The position numbers and the translations under genes are program-made. From NCBI GenBank assembly GCA_026416295.1, contig JAOAFL010000118.1, positions 1-64,000 of the forward strand: a DNA stretch of 64,000 nucleotides. Direction: 5' to 3'. This document shows, in pieces, positions 31,386 through 39,479 of this stretch. Source of the DNA: Burkholderiales bacterium (GTDB taxonomy: Bacteria > Pseudomonadota > Gammaproteobacteria > Burkholderiales > SG8-39). How positions within the stretch are numbered: the first letter of the stretch is position 1; every line of letters begins with the position of its first letter. The notes beneath the pieces are model-generated. The model saw only the letters and a program-made list of their open reading frames with translations. It did no database searches and was not told where the DNA came from.

Positions 31386-32498
31386 TCAGTCGCCGAAGCA
31401 GATGCCGAGCCCGCGCGCGGTGCGCACCGTGTCGGAGTTAGGCGGCACGCGACGGATGCGCCGCGCGACGCGCGAAAGCGGCACGTAGCGAACGCTCGGC
31501 GGATCGAGCGCGACCATGACGCCGCGCCGCCCTTCGGCGAGCGCGCGCACCGCCGCCGCCCCGAAGCGCAGCGAAATCAGCCGGTCGAACGTGGTCGGCG
31601 AGCCGCCGCGCAGAAGGTGTCCGAGCACGACGTGGCGCGTCTCCTTGCCGGTGCGCGGCGCGAGCGCCTTCGCCACGCGCTCGCCGATACCGCCGAGACG
31701 CTCGCCGCCGCCCAGCCGCTGCTCGACGATCGCGCGCGCGCCCCCCTTCGGCCGCGCGCCTTCGGCGACGACGACGATCGAGTAGTTCTGCCCGGCTGCT
31801 TCGCGCGCGCGAAGCGCAGCCGCGACCTTGTCGATGTCGAACGGTATTTCGGGGATGAGGATCGCGTGCGCGTCGGCCGCGACCCCGGCGTTCAGCGCGA
31901 TCCAGCCGGCATAGCGCCCCATCACCTCGACCACGATCACGCGCCGGTGCGAGGCGGCGGTGCTGTGCAGCCGCTCGATGCATTCGGTGGCGAACGAGAC
32001 CGCGGTGTCGAAGCCGAAGGTGATGACGGTGTGCGCGAGATCGTTGTCGATCGTCTTCGGCACGCCGACGACCCACAGGCCCTTTTTCGCGAGCCCGTGC
32101 GCGATCGACAGCGACCCGTCGCCGCCGATCGCGACCAGCGCGTCGATGCCCTCGCGCTGGAAGGCGCGCATCAGCTCGTCGGAGCGATCGCGCAGCACGA
32201 CCTTGCCGTCGGCGCGGCGCACGGGGTAGCGGAACGGATCGCCGGCGTTGGTGGTGCCGAGGATCGTGCCCCCGAGCCAGGTGATGCCTTCCACCCGTTC
32301 GGGCGTCAGCGGCACCAAGCCGCCGCCGCGCATCGGCGCGAGCAGGCCGTCGTAGCTGTCGCGGATGCCGACGCACTCCCAGCCGTAACGCCGCGCGGTG
32401 AGCACGGCGCCGCGGATCACCGCGTTCAGGCCCGGCGCGTCGCCGCCGCCGGTATTGATCGCGATGCGGCGGATCGGCCGCGCGTTCGCCTTCGCCAT
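31386..32498 (-). CDS. pfkA: 6-phosphofructokinase (PfkA family)
   Basis: Phosphorylates fructose 6-phosphate in glycolysis (370 aa). Motifs are NTGGGDAPGLNAVIRG, LGTTNAG, AIGGDGSLSIAHGL, VPKTIDNDL, EVMGRYAGWIAL and HLLRGGSPTTFDRL. The two residues that sort donor use are glycine in GGDG (ATP-like) and lysine in PKTIDND (found in PPi-dependent and some ATP-dependent long forms), so the phosphoryl donor is not certain. Start ATG 32498 has GAGGG upstream. It lies alone between convergent genes, and the 227 bases behind it show no gene. Confidence 0.88.
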   Translation of the reverse strand: MAKANARPIRRIAINTGGGDAPGLNAVIRGAVLTARRYGWECVGIRDSYDGLLAPMRGGGLVPLTPERVEGITWLGGTILGTTNAGDPFRYPVRRADGKVVLRDRSDELMRAFQREGIDALVAIGGDGSLSIAHGLAKKGLWVVGVPKTIDNDLAHTVITFGFDTAVSFATECIERLHSTAASHRRVIVVEVMGRYAGWIALNAGVAADAHAILIPEIPFDIDKVAAALRAREAAGQNYSIVVVAEGARPKGGARAIVEQRLGGGERLGGIGERVAKALAPRTGKETRHVVLGHLLRGGSPTTFDRLISLRFGAAAVRALAEGRRGVMVALDPPSVRYVPLSRVARRIRRVPPNSDTVRTARGLGICFGD

Positions 32499-32725
32499 GC
32501 GCTGCCCTCGTTTGCGTGCCGACGTCCGGGCGAATCTTACCCTGCGCCCATCGCCTGGCGGCGCCGCACGCTCGCGAGTCGGATCCGCCGCCGCCGTCGC
32601 CGTGCGCGGCAGAAAAGCCGGAGCGGACCGCAGGTCAGCGGACTCGCGCGCTCGGCGATCGAGGCCGGGGCCGGTCCGATCGGCGCTCGCCCGCGACGGC
32701 GCACGGGCGGGCGCCGCGAGGCCGC

Positions 32726-34138
32726 TCAGACGCCTGGCGGTCGGCGTCGGTGCCAGTCGGTTTCGCGTTGGTAGGCGTGACCCAGGCGCAGTAGCAGCGC
32801 CTCGGCGAAGGGACGGCCGATCAGCTGGAACGCGCACGGCAGCCCGTTCGGCTGAAAGCCGCAGGGGACGGCGAGCGCGGGAACGCCGAGGAAGTTCGCA
32901 GGCCGTACGAGCCGCGTGACGCTCGCGAGCACCTCGGTCATGCGCGCGCCGCCCCGCACGTCGGTTTCGGCGATCGTCGGCGTCGCGAACGAGACGACCG
33001 GCGCATGCAGCGCGTCCACTTTAGACATCACGTGCGCGAGCCACTGCTTGAGCGCCCGGTCGCGCAGCCGAAGCGCATTGATGTACTGCACGGCGCCGAT
33101 GCAGGCACCGAGCTCCAGCCGCGCACGCAGCTGCTCGGAATAGTCCTGCGGCCGCTCGCGCAGCCAGCGCGCGTGCAGCGCCGCCGCCTCGGCAGCGATG
33201 ATCGCGGTGCCCGCGTGGTTCCAAGGCTCGAGGTCCGGCAAGTCCACTTCGACGATGCGGCAGCCGAGCGCGGCGAACACGTCGAGGCTCTCGCGCACCG
33301 GGCGCTCGATCGCGGGATCCACCCCGTCGTAAAAGTAGCGCCGAGGAACCCCGATGCGAAGGCCTTCGACGGGGCGCTCGAGGTCCGCGACGTAATCGGG
33401 CACCGGAAGCGGGCTGCTCGTCGCATCGAGCGGGTCGTTGCCCGCGATCGCCTGCAGAAGAAGGGCGCAGTCCTCGACCGTGCGCGCAAGCGGCCCGACC
33501 GTGTCCATCGAGTACGCGAGCGGCATCGCGCCGGCGCGCGAGACGCGGCCCCAGGTGGGTTTCAGTCCCGTCACGCCGCAGAAATGCGCTGGAAGCCGGA
33601 TCGAGCCGCCGGTGTCTGAGCCGAGCGCGGCGAAGTTCGCGCGCGCGGCGACCGAGGCGCCCGAGCCGCTGGACGAGCCGCCGGTGATGTACGACGGGTT
33701 CCAGGCGTTGCGGCAGTGGCCGAGGTGATAGTTGTGCCCGGTGGGCCCGTAGGCGAACTCGGTCATGTGAAGCACGCCGAACTGGATCGCGCCGGCGGCA
33801 TCGAGCCGCTTGAGCACCGTCGCGGTGGCCGGGGCCGGGCGCGCGGGACCGATCCTCGAGCCGAGGCTCGAGGCGACGCCTTCGCGATAGAACATGTCCT
33901 TGTGCGCCATCGGCACGCCGTGGAGCGGGCCGGCCACCGCGCCGCGCGCAAGGCTTCGGTCGGCGGCCTCCGCCGCAGCGAGCGCCTCTTCTGCGTCGAT
34001 GCGCACGAAACAGTTGAGCCGTGCGTGCGCTCGCTCGGCCGCCGCGAGCGTCGCCTGCATCACTTCGCGGGCGCTCGCCTTTTTCGCGCGCAGCAGCCGG
34101 GCGAGTTCTGCCGCGCCCGCGTGCAAAAGCTCGCTCAC
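32726..34138 (-). CDS. Amidase-signature hydrolase (AtzE/GatA-like)
   Basis: A 470-residue amidase-signature enzyme. The Ser-cisSer-Lys triad is complete: lysine in HGVPMAHKDMF, serines in GGSSSGSGASVAA and SDTGGSIRLPA. The C-terminus, ALAVPCGFQPNGLPCAFQLIGRPF, is typical. The GTG start at 34138 overlaps the stop of a 65-residue AtzG-like gene (GTGA), the arrangement seen for AtzE amidases that need a small partner subunit. The natural substrate is unknown (an amide, carboxybiuret-like compound or N-acyl product). GatA is less likely because gatB is absent and GatC is replaced by the AtzG-like protein. Confidence 0.88.
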   Translation of the reverse strand: MSELLHAGAAELARLLRAKKASAREVMQATLAAAERAHARLNCFVRIDAEEALAAAEAADRSLARGAVAGPLHGVPMAHKDMFYREGVASSLGSRIGPARPAPATATVLKRLDAAGAIQFGVLHMTEFAYGPTGHNYHLGHCRNAWNPSYITGGSSSGSGASVAARANFAALGSDTGGSIRLPAHFCGVTGLKPTWGRVSRAGAMPLAYSMDTVGPLARTVEDCALLLQAIAGNDPLDATSSPLPVPDYVADLERPVEGLRIGVPRRYFYDGVDPAIERPVRESLDVFAALGCRIVEVDLPDLEPWNHAGTAIIAAEAAALHARWLRERPQDYSEQLRARLELGACIGAVQYINALRLRDRALKQWLAHVMSKVDALHAPVVSFATPTIAETDVRGGARMTEVLASVTRLVRPANFLGVPALAVPCGFQPNGLPCAFQLIGRPFAEALLLRLGHAYQRETDWHRRRPPGV

Positions 34139-34332
34139 GACGCGCCTCGCGCGAGCGTCGCGACGAAGGAGGACGGTTCGACCTCGAATTCGAGCGTACC
34201 GGTCGCCGCGCGCTCGGCCGCGAGCTGCCGCGCGAGCGTTTCGGCGATCGCGCCGATTCGCGCCTGTGGGATCGCGACGCCCGCGAGCGCGGCGTACGTG
34301 CGCAACGCTTCCGTCTTCTCGTCCATGCTCAT
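34135..34332 (-). CDS. Small AtzG-like (DUF4089-type) partner of the amidase
   Basis: A 65-residue protein that starts MSMDEKTEALRTYAALAGVAIP. Its plan, a short N-terminal helix, a VAIPQARIGAIAETL helix and a hydrophobic-acidic tail (LEFEVEPSSFVATL), resembles AtzG, the GatC-like belt peptide that stabilises and completes the active site of AtzE. It overlaps both neighbours by four bases (ATGA upstream, GTGA downstream), which argues for stoichiometric co-translation. The match is by pattern, not by search. Confidence 0.65.
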   Translation of the reverse strand: MSMDEKTEALRTYAALAGVAIPQARIGAIAETLARQLAAERAATGTLEFEVEPSSFVATLARGAS

Positions 34333-35480
34333 GCCTGCGGAACGAGGGCCTGCGCGAGCGCGGGCTGCCGCTCGAGCGCGACCTCGAGGTAGTCGCAGCG
34401 CGAGGGCACGTCGGGCGCGACGTGCATCGCGCCGCGCGCAAGCTCCATCACGACCGAGGCGACCGACTCGATCCGCAGATACCAGGGCGCCTGCGGGTCG
34501 GGCCGCCGGCAGACGGACGACAGCCCGTCGCTTTCGTCGCGCAGCAGTGCCTGCAGGTCCTGCGGACCGAGCCTCGCCCGCGAGGCGACGAACGCGCGCG
34601 CGCGCTCAAGGCGCGGCCGCGACGACAGGCTCTCGGCAGGCGCCGCCTCGCCTGCCGCGAGCGCCGGATCGAGAAAGTGATTGGTATGACAGAGCACGCC
34701 GCCTTCGGCGCGCACGACGCCCGCGCCGGCGGGCGACAGCTCGAAGCTCGCGATGCTGCCCGCGGCATCCGCGCAAAGGATGTTCGACGAGGCCGCGTAG
34801 CGCAGGCGCCCGACGAGCGCCTCGGCCTCGCCGACGCGCTCGCACGCGAGGAGCCTGCGAAGCAGTACGTGCACCGGAACGCCGGGCCGCAACCCGTCGT
34901 CCCGCGAGCGCAGGATGTTCAGGCAGACGCCGAGCCCGCGCTCGTTCAGGCCGATCTTCGCGAGCATACCCGCCTCCGTGAGCGTGAGGTAGGCCGTGGA
35001 GCCCGTCTGCGCACGAATGAGGACCAGCGCCTGCCGTTGAGTCCCCAGCCAATCCCAGTTCTGTGCGAGCAGCGCGCCGCCCGTCGCGCTCCGACCCGGC
35101 CCGACCGCGATCGCCGTGCATTCGCCGAGGTCCGCCGCGCGCCGGGCCGCCGCAAGCCACGTCTCGTGCGCCGGCTCCGGAAAACTCGGCGGCAGGAGTT
35201 CGGTGCGGCAGTTGAGCGCGAGGATATCGGCCACGCCGTAGCCGCTTCCCGCGGCGATGCCTTCGATCTCATCGAAGAGCGCGGCATCCAGCTCGCGGAT
35301 CGGGCCCGCGTAGCGGCCGGCGAGCGCCTGCACTTCGCTCCAGTCGAGGCCGCAGCGTGCAAAAAGCGCCCGGTAACTCGCGATCGAGACGCCGATTCGC
35401 TCGCGCGCTGCCCTTCCGTAGGCCGCGCCGCGCTCGAACGGGCTGCCGGAAAGCTCGATCAAGGGAAACATGCCCGCCAT
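34329..35480 (-). CDS. C45-family autoproteolytic acyltransferase/hydrolase
   Basis: A 383-residue Ntn-hydrolase related to isopenicillin-N acyltransferase (C45). Visible are GSPFERGAAYGRAARERI near the N-terminus, the expected self-cleavage/nucleophile site GECTAIAVGP (cysteine), AQNWDW, the LTEAGMLAKIGLNERGLGVCLN block, and CHTNHFLDP. Family members process into two chains and act on amide bonds of acylated amines. ATG 35480 begins one base after the stop of the membrane-protein gene (TAGgATG); ATG 35471 (MFPLIEL) is an alternative. It overlaps the AtzG-like gene by four bases. Confidence 0.85.
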   Translation of the reverse strand: MAGMFPLIELSGSPFERGAAYGRAARERIGVSIASYRALFARCGLDWSEVQALAGRYAGPIRELDAALFDEIEGIAAGSGYGVADILALNCRTELLPPSFPEPAHETWLAAARRAADLGECTAIAVGPGRSATGGALLAQNWDWLGTQRQALVLIRAQTGSTAYLTLTEAGMLAKIGLNERGLGVCLNILRSRDDGLRPGVPVHVLLRRLLACERVGEAEALVGRLRYAASSNILCADAAGSIASFELSPAGAGVVRAEGGVLCHTNHFLDPALAAGEAAPAESLSSRPRLERARAFVASRARLGPQDLQALLRDESDGLSSVCRRPDPQAPWYLRIESVASVVMELARGAMHVAPDVPSRCDYLEVALERQPALAQALVPQA

Positions 35481-35481
35481 C

Positions 35482-35898
35482 CTACCCTGCGCCGCCGAAG
35501 GCGGCGGGCGCGGTTTCGCTGCGCAGCGTCGCCACCGTCGCCCCGAGCACCGCGAGCACCGGAACGACGAAAAGCGCAAGGCTCAACGCGAGGCCGGCGC
35601 GCGGCGGGCGCGCCGCGCGCCAGCGCGTCCAGGCGGTGAGCAGCACGAGCGCTCCCATCGCCCAGCAGAAGAGTTCGAGGAGCGGCCCGCTCCAGCGCCA
35701 GCCGACGAGCAGGCCGACCCCGCCCGCGAACCCCATCAGCCACAGGCCGAAGAGGATCGAATCGTCCACCACGCGCGCCGCGAGCTGCGCGCGGTCGCCG
35801 CGCAGATGCACCGCGATCACGATCCAGGCGCCGGCGAGCAGCGCCGCACCGCAGACGAGCGCGTAGAGCCAGCCGATCAACTCGACGGAAAGCAGCAT
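35482..35898 (-). CDS. Small four-helix membrane protein of unknown function
   Basis: A 138-residue protein with about four hydrophobic segments (roughly residues 5-28, 45-65, 68-88 and 102-122) and the short motif VVDDSILFGLWLMGFAGGVGLL. I do not recognise a family. It opens the C45-AtzG-amidase operon and is followed by the C45 gene after one base. A TAGAGT hexamer lies nine bases before its ATG. Confidence 0.7.
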   Translation of the reverse strand: MLLSVELIGWLYALVCGAALLAGAWIVIAVHLRGDRAQLAARVVDDSILFGLWLMGFAGGVGLLVGWRWSGPLLELFCWAMGALVLLTAWTRWRAARPPRAGLALSLALFVVPVLAVLGATVATLRSETAPAAFGGAG

Positions 35899-35905
35899 TG
35901 CCCGG

Positions 35906-36223
35906 CTACTCTACGCACATTTGCGCTCGCGCGCACGACCGGCGGCTCGGGAGCCCGGGATCGGTCGTCCTCAGGAAGGCCGGAACGGCCGGTACCCCGG
36001 ACCGCGCGAGCGAACGGAGGCCACAGTCGATGCGCTCGCGCGGGGTCGCCATCGCGCAAGGTCTGCGGTGCGCGGCCGCGCGCGACCTCTCGACCTTCGC
36101 CGACGAGGCGTTCTCGCCGCCCGGCAGGATGAAGTCCTTCGTTCGGTCGATGCAATCGTGCGGATGCCGCGCCGGGAATACGCCTGAGCGCATCCCACGA
36201 TAGACGAACGCCTCTGGGCCCAC
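35906..36223 (-). pseudogene. Remnant of an acyl-CoA synthetase (AMP-binding) gene
   Basis: In one minus frame the sequence reads RHPHDCIDRTKDFILPGGEN followed by ASSAKVE. This corresponds to the hallmark C-terminal hinge of AMP-forming acyl-CoA ligases, HPDGY-I-DRSKD-I-SGGENISS-EVE. Downstream, AAAHRRPCAMATPRER parallels the usual HPAV-AVVA-PDERWGE. The upstream two-thirds of such a gene and its adenylation motifs are missing, and spacing is compressed by deletions. It is therefore a decayed fragment, in keeping with the loss of coding character in the flanking 300 bases. Confidence 0.5.
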
Positions 36224-36507
36224 TCTCGGGTTTTCGAGCGGCCGAGCACGCCGGTGTTATCGCGATCGGTCATGTCGCGCATCGCCGGCCTTGCGCTTCT
36301 CGCGAGCGTGAAAGTGGACGAAAAAAATCGGATCACCCTGCTGTGCCGGCTCGGTCAACCGCGATGGAAACGACGCGGTGCCGATCGGCGCTGCGTTCGC
36401 GCGCCGGGGATGGTTTTTTCGCGGCGCAGCATTCCGCGTTCTACGCCTGGCCATCGCTCGCTTCTGCGTTTACACTGTGCGGCGATCTAATCCATGGAGG
36501 AGGCCCG
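36224..36507. other. Non-coding stretch before the transporter operon
   Basis: No convincing gene is seen on either strand. Base composition is less GC-rich than around it (for example GACGAAAAAAATCGGATC near 36318), as expected after decay of the neighbouring ligase gene. At its right end TGGCCA-N17-TACACT (about 36449-36478) is a possible promoter, followed by the strong Shine-Dalgarno GGAGGAGG eight bases before the transporter binding-protein start. Confidence 0.5.
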
Positions 36508-37686
36508 GTGAAGAAACTCGCTTTGGCAGTCGCGCTCGCGTTGGCCGCCGGCGGCACGCTCGCGCAGGAGAAGACGGTGCGCATTTCCGGCTTCGGCGCG
36601 AAGACCGGCCCGGTGCGCTCGTTCGGCATCAACAGCGAAGCGGCGATGCTCGCGGCCGCCGACCTCATCAACAAAGGGGGCGGTGTGCGGCTCGCCGACG
36701 GTTCGAAGGCGCGAATCGTCGTGGACTTCTACGACGACGCCTGCAACGCCGAGCAAGGCATTTCGGTCATCCGCCGCATCGCCGGCACCGACGCGCTGGT
36801 CGCGATCGGTCCGACCTGCTCGAACGTCGCCGAGCCGCTCTTCGGCATCCTCCAGAAGAAGGTCGACGACCCGGGCGACACCGGGCTGCAGTTTCCGGTG
36901 TTCACCGACGTCGCGATCAAGATCGGGCTGGCGCGGATCTCCGAGTGGGCGTTCCGCAACGTGCCGAACGAGATGACGATGTACTCGTCGCTGTTTTACT
37001 GGCTGCGCCAGAAATACCCGGACCTGAAGACGGTCTGGGGCGGCGTCGAGGAGGATTTTGCGCACTCGCGCACGACCTGGCACGTGGTGATGAAAGATCG
37101 CGCAACGGCGAACAACTTCCAGGTGCTCGGCGAATCGAAATGGCTGCTCGCCGACACCAACTTCGCCACCCAGGTGCGCGAGATGAAGAAGGCGAACGCC
37201 GACATCATCGCGATCTCCGCGCATCCGTTCAGCATGTGCGGCGCGCTGAAGGAGATGCAGCGCCAGGGGGTGAAGCCGAAGGTGCTGGTCGGCCTGACCA
37301 GTTCCTCGTCGCTCGAAACGCTGCAGGGTTGCGCCAAGCAGGCGCAGGGCATGATCATCCCGACCTCGTTCGCGCCGGTGAACAAGGAGGCCAAGTTCGC
37401 CGCCGAGCAGACCGCGAAGTTCAAGGGCACCGCCGACCTGCACTCGATGGCCGCCTGGGAGAACATGTTCATCCTCAAGCAGGTGATGGAGTCGGAGAGA
37501 ATCTCCGGCGACAAGAGCCAGATCCAGGCCGACCGGCGCAAGATCCGCGACGGGCTGGCGAAGCTGAAGGTGACCAAGGGGCTGCTCGGCGACACCAAGC
37601 GCACCGACGACCGCGAGGCGGACAAGCCCTACCTGTTCGTTCAGGCGAGGGGCAACGAATGGGTCGTGCTGCACAATCCGCTGTAG
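36508..37686 (+). CDS. Branched-chain-type ABC transporter substrate-binding protein
   Basis: A periplasmic type I binding protein (392 aa) of the LivJ/LivK-like family. The signal peptide is VKKLALAVALALAAGGTLAQ, with cleavage after the Ala-Gln region. The mature chain has VRISGFGAKTGPVRSFGIN, DDACNAEQGISVIRRIAG and a second lobe containing GMIIPTSFAPVNKEAKF. Binding proteins of this divergent type often take aromatic or aliphatic acids rather than leucine. GTG 36508 is chosen because GGAGGAGG precedes it. It is followed by a strong terminator and then the permease genes, so it is probably expressed above them. Confidence 0.92.
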   Translation: MKKLALAVALALAAGGTLAQEKTVRISGFGAKTGPVRSFGINSEAAMLAAADLINKGGGVRLADGSKARIVVDFYDDACNAEQGISVIRRIAGTDALVAIGPTCSNVAEPLFGILQKKVDDPGDTGLQFPVFTDVAIKIGLARISEWAFRNVPNEMTMYSSLFYWLRQKYPDLKTVWGGVEEDFAHSRTTWHVVMKDRATANNFQVLGESKWLLADTNFATQVREMKKANADIIAISAHPFSMCGALKEMQRQGVKPKVLVGLTSSSSLETLQGCAKQAQGMIIPTSFAPVNKEAKFAAEQTAKFKGTADLHSMAAWENMFILKQVMESERISGDKSQIQADRRKIRDGLAKLKVTKGLLGDTKRTDDREADKPYLFVQARGNEWVVLHNPL

Positions 37687-37702
37687 CGTGAGGGACTGAC
37701 CG

Positions 37703-37733
37703 GAGCGCGGCCGCCGGGCCGCGCTCTTTTTTT
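37703..37733 (+). terminator. Strong intrinsic terminator between binding protein and permease
   Basis: GAGCGCGGCC-GCCG-GGCCGCGCTC forms a perfect 10-base-pair stem with a four-base loop, followed immediately by seven Ts. The next gene's ATG begins at 37734, directly after the last T. Partial read-through would set a high binding protein to permease ratio. Confidence 0.9.
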
Positions 37734-38612
37734 ATGCTCGACTTCCTGCAGGCGGTCTCCGACGGGGTGCTGTTCGGCGCGACGTACGCGCTGATCGGCA
37801 TCGGCTTCACGCTCGTCTTCGGCGTGATGCACAAGATCAACATGGCCTACGCGGCGGCGTCGATCGGCGCCGCCTACAGCGGCCTGCTGCTTCTCGAGGT
37901 GATGGCGGGCGCGCCGCCCGCGGCGGTGTTCGCCTGCGCGTTCCTCGCCGGCGGGCTCCTCGGCTGGGTGGTCTATCTCGCCTGCTTTCACTTCATCCCG
38001 CTTTCGCACCCGCTCGCGACGCTGATGTCCACCGTCGGCATGCTGTTGCTCATCGACGAGGTAGTGGTGCACGCGACCGACGGCATGCCGCAGAACTACC
38101 CGGCGATGTTCGACGACGTGATGCTGCACGCGGGCGAATTCACGCTGCGCGGCGACCTGTTGCTCGTCTTCGGCGTGTGCGTCGCGGCGATGGCCTGTCT
38201 GCTCGCGCTCCTCTACCGCACGCGGCTCGGGCTCGCGACGCGCGCGGTATCGCAGCAGCCGATCGCGGCGCAGCTCTGCGGCATCCAGGTCGCGCAGGTG
38301 AACGCGATCACGTTCGTGATCACCGGGCTGCTCGGCGGCCTCGCCGGCGCGATGATCGGGGCGTCGGTGGGTACCCTTTCGCCGTTGCTCTCCGGGCCGC
38401 TCACGGTGAAGGGCCTCGTCGTCACCGTGATCGGCGGGCTCGGGAGCATCCCGGGCGCGATCGTCGCGGGGCTGCTCGTCGGCGGCTTCGAAAACGTGTT
38501 CCAGCTCTACCGCGGCGTCACCGAACGCGACCTCTACGTCATGCTGCTGCTTTTCGCCTTCCTCGTCTTTCGCCCGGGCGGAATCTTCGCGCCGCGCGGC
38601 GGGCGCGACTGA
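37734..38612 (+). CDS. livH: Branched-chain-type ABC transporter permease LivH (first copy)
   Basis: An inner-membrane permease (292 aa) with about eight membrane segments. The N-terminal LLFGATYALIGIGFTLVFGV and the conserved ATRAVSQQPIAAQLCGIQ cytoplasmic loop (contacting the ATPase), followed by VTVIGGLGSIPGAIVAGLL, mark it as LivH. The ATG sits directly after the T-tract of a terminator, so no normal Shine-Dalgarno is available. No later in-frame start keeps the first membrane segment. It pairs with the livM gene three bases downstream. Confidence 0.92.
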   Translation: MLDFLQAVSDGVLFGATYALIGIGFTLVFGVMHKINMAYAAASIGAAYSGLLLLEVMAGAPPAAVFACAFLAGGLLGWVVYLACFHFIPLSHPLATLMSTVGMLLLIDEVVVHATDGMPQNYPAMFDDVMLHAGEFTLRGDLLLVFGVCVAAMACLLALLYRTRLGLATRAVSQQPIAAQLCGIQVAQVNAITFVITGLLGGLAGAMIGASVGTLSPLLSGPLTVKGLVVTVIGGLGSIPGAIVAGLLVGGFENVFQLYRGVTERDLYVMLLLFAFLVFRPGGIFAPRGGRD

Positions 38613-38615
38613 GCC

Positions 38616-39479
38616 ATGGATTTCTACTTCGGACTGATCCAGCTGATCGGCGTGCATACGCTGCTCGGGCTCTCGGCCTACATCGTGCTCCTCACCGGCC
38701 AGGTGTCGCTCGCGCAGGCGGCCTTCTACGCGATCGGCGCCTACGTGTCGGGCATGCTCACGGTGCTCGCCGAATGGCACATCGTGCCCGCGCTCGCCGT
38801 CGGGGGGCTCGCCGGTGCCGCGGCCGCGTGCGCGGTCGGCTTCCCGGCGCTGCGGGTGAAGGGGCTGATGCTCGTGATCGCCACCCTCGCCTTCGGCGAG
38901 GGCGTGCGCATCTTCTTCTTCAACTTCGACTACCAGATCGCGAAAGGCGACATCAAGGTCGGGCCGCTCGGCGGCGAGGGGTTCCGGCAGATCCGCTTTT
39001 TTCCGGAAAACGGCTGGACCACGTTCGACGTGATGCTCTTCATCTGGCTGTTCGTCGTCCTCGTCATGGCGCTGCTCTGGTGGTTCGACCGCTCGCGCTA
39101 CGGCGCGGTGCTGCGCGCAGTGGGCGAGGACGAGGTCGCGGCGCAGTCGGTGGGCGTCAACCTGACGGCGGTCAAGGTGAGCGCGATGACCGTCGGCGGC
39201 GCGATCGCCGGCATCGCCGGCTGCCTCTACGCCCACTACACGACGCACATCGAGCACGCGAGCTTCAACGTGCTCGTGGCGACCTTCGCGATCGCCTATC
39301 CGATCGTCGGCGGCCTGCAGAGCGTATTCGGCACGCTCGCCGCGGTGGTGTTCGTGCAGGGGTTTCTGGTCGAAGGACTGCGCGAGCTGGGCGACTGGCG
39401 AAATCTCCTGTTTGGCGCGCTCATCGTGCTCGCGATGAACCTGCGGCCGCAGGGCCTGTTCTGGAGGCGCGGTGCTTGA
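38616..39479 (+). CDS. livM: Branched-chain-type ABC transporter permease LivM (first copy)
   Basis: A second permease subunit (287 aa). The family motifs are GQVSLAQAAFYAIGAYVSGML near the N-terminus and LRAVGEDEVAAQSVGVNLTAVKV, the EAA-like loop that docks on the ATPase. IVGGLQSVFGTLAAVVFV follows. About eight to nine membrane segments. The end overlaps livG by eight bases, so the permease and ATPase are coupled. Confidence 0.93.
   Translation: MDFYFGLIQLIGVHTLLGLSAYIVLLTGQVSLAQAAFYAIGAYVSGMLTVLAEWHIVPALAVGGLAGAAAACAVGFPALRVKGLMLVIATLAFGEGVRIFFFNFDYQIAKGDIKVGPLGGEGFRQIRFFPENGWTTFDVMLFIWLFVVLVMALLWWFDRSRYGAVLRAVGEDEVAAQSVGVNLTAVKVSAMTVGGAIAGIAGCLYAHYTTHIEHASFNVLVATFAIAYPIVGGLQSVFGTLAAVVFVQGFLVEGLRELGDWRNLLFGALIVLAMNLRPQGLFWRRGA

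Noticed and set aside
35899-36507. Small open frames on both strands in this gap as genes
   Set aside because: Apart from the ligase-like motif, none has a recognisable pattern, ribosome site or conserved length.
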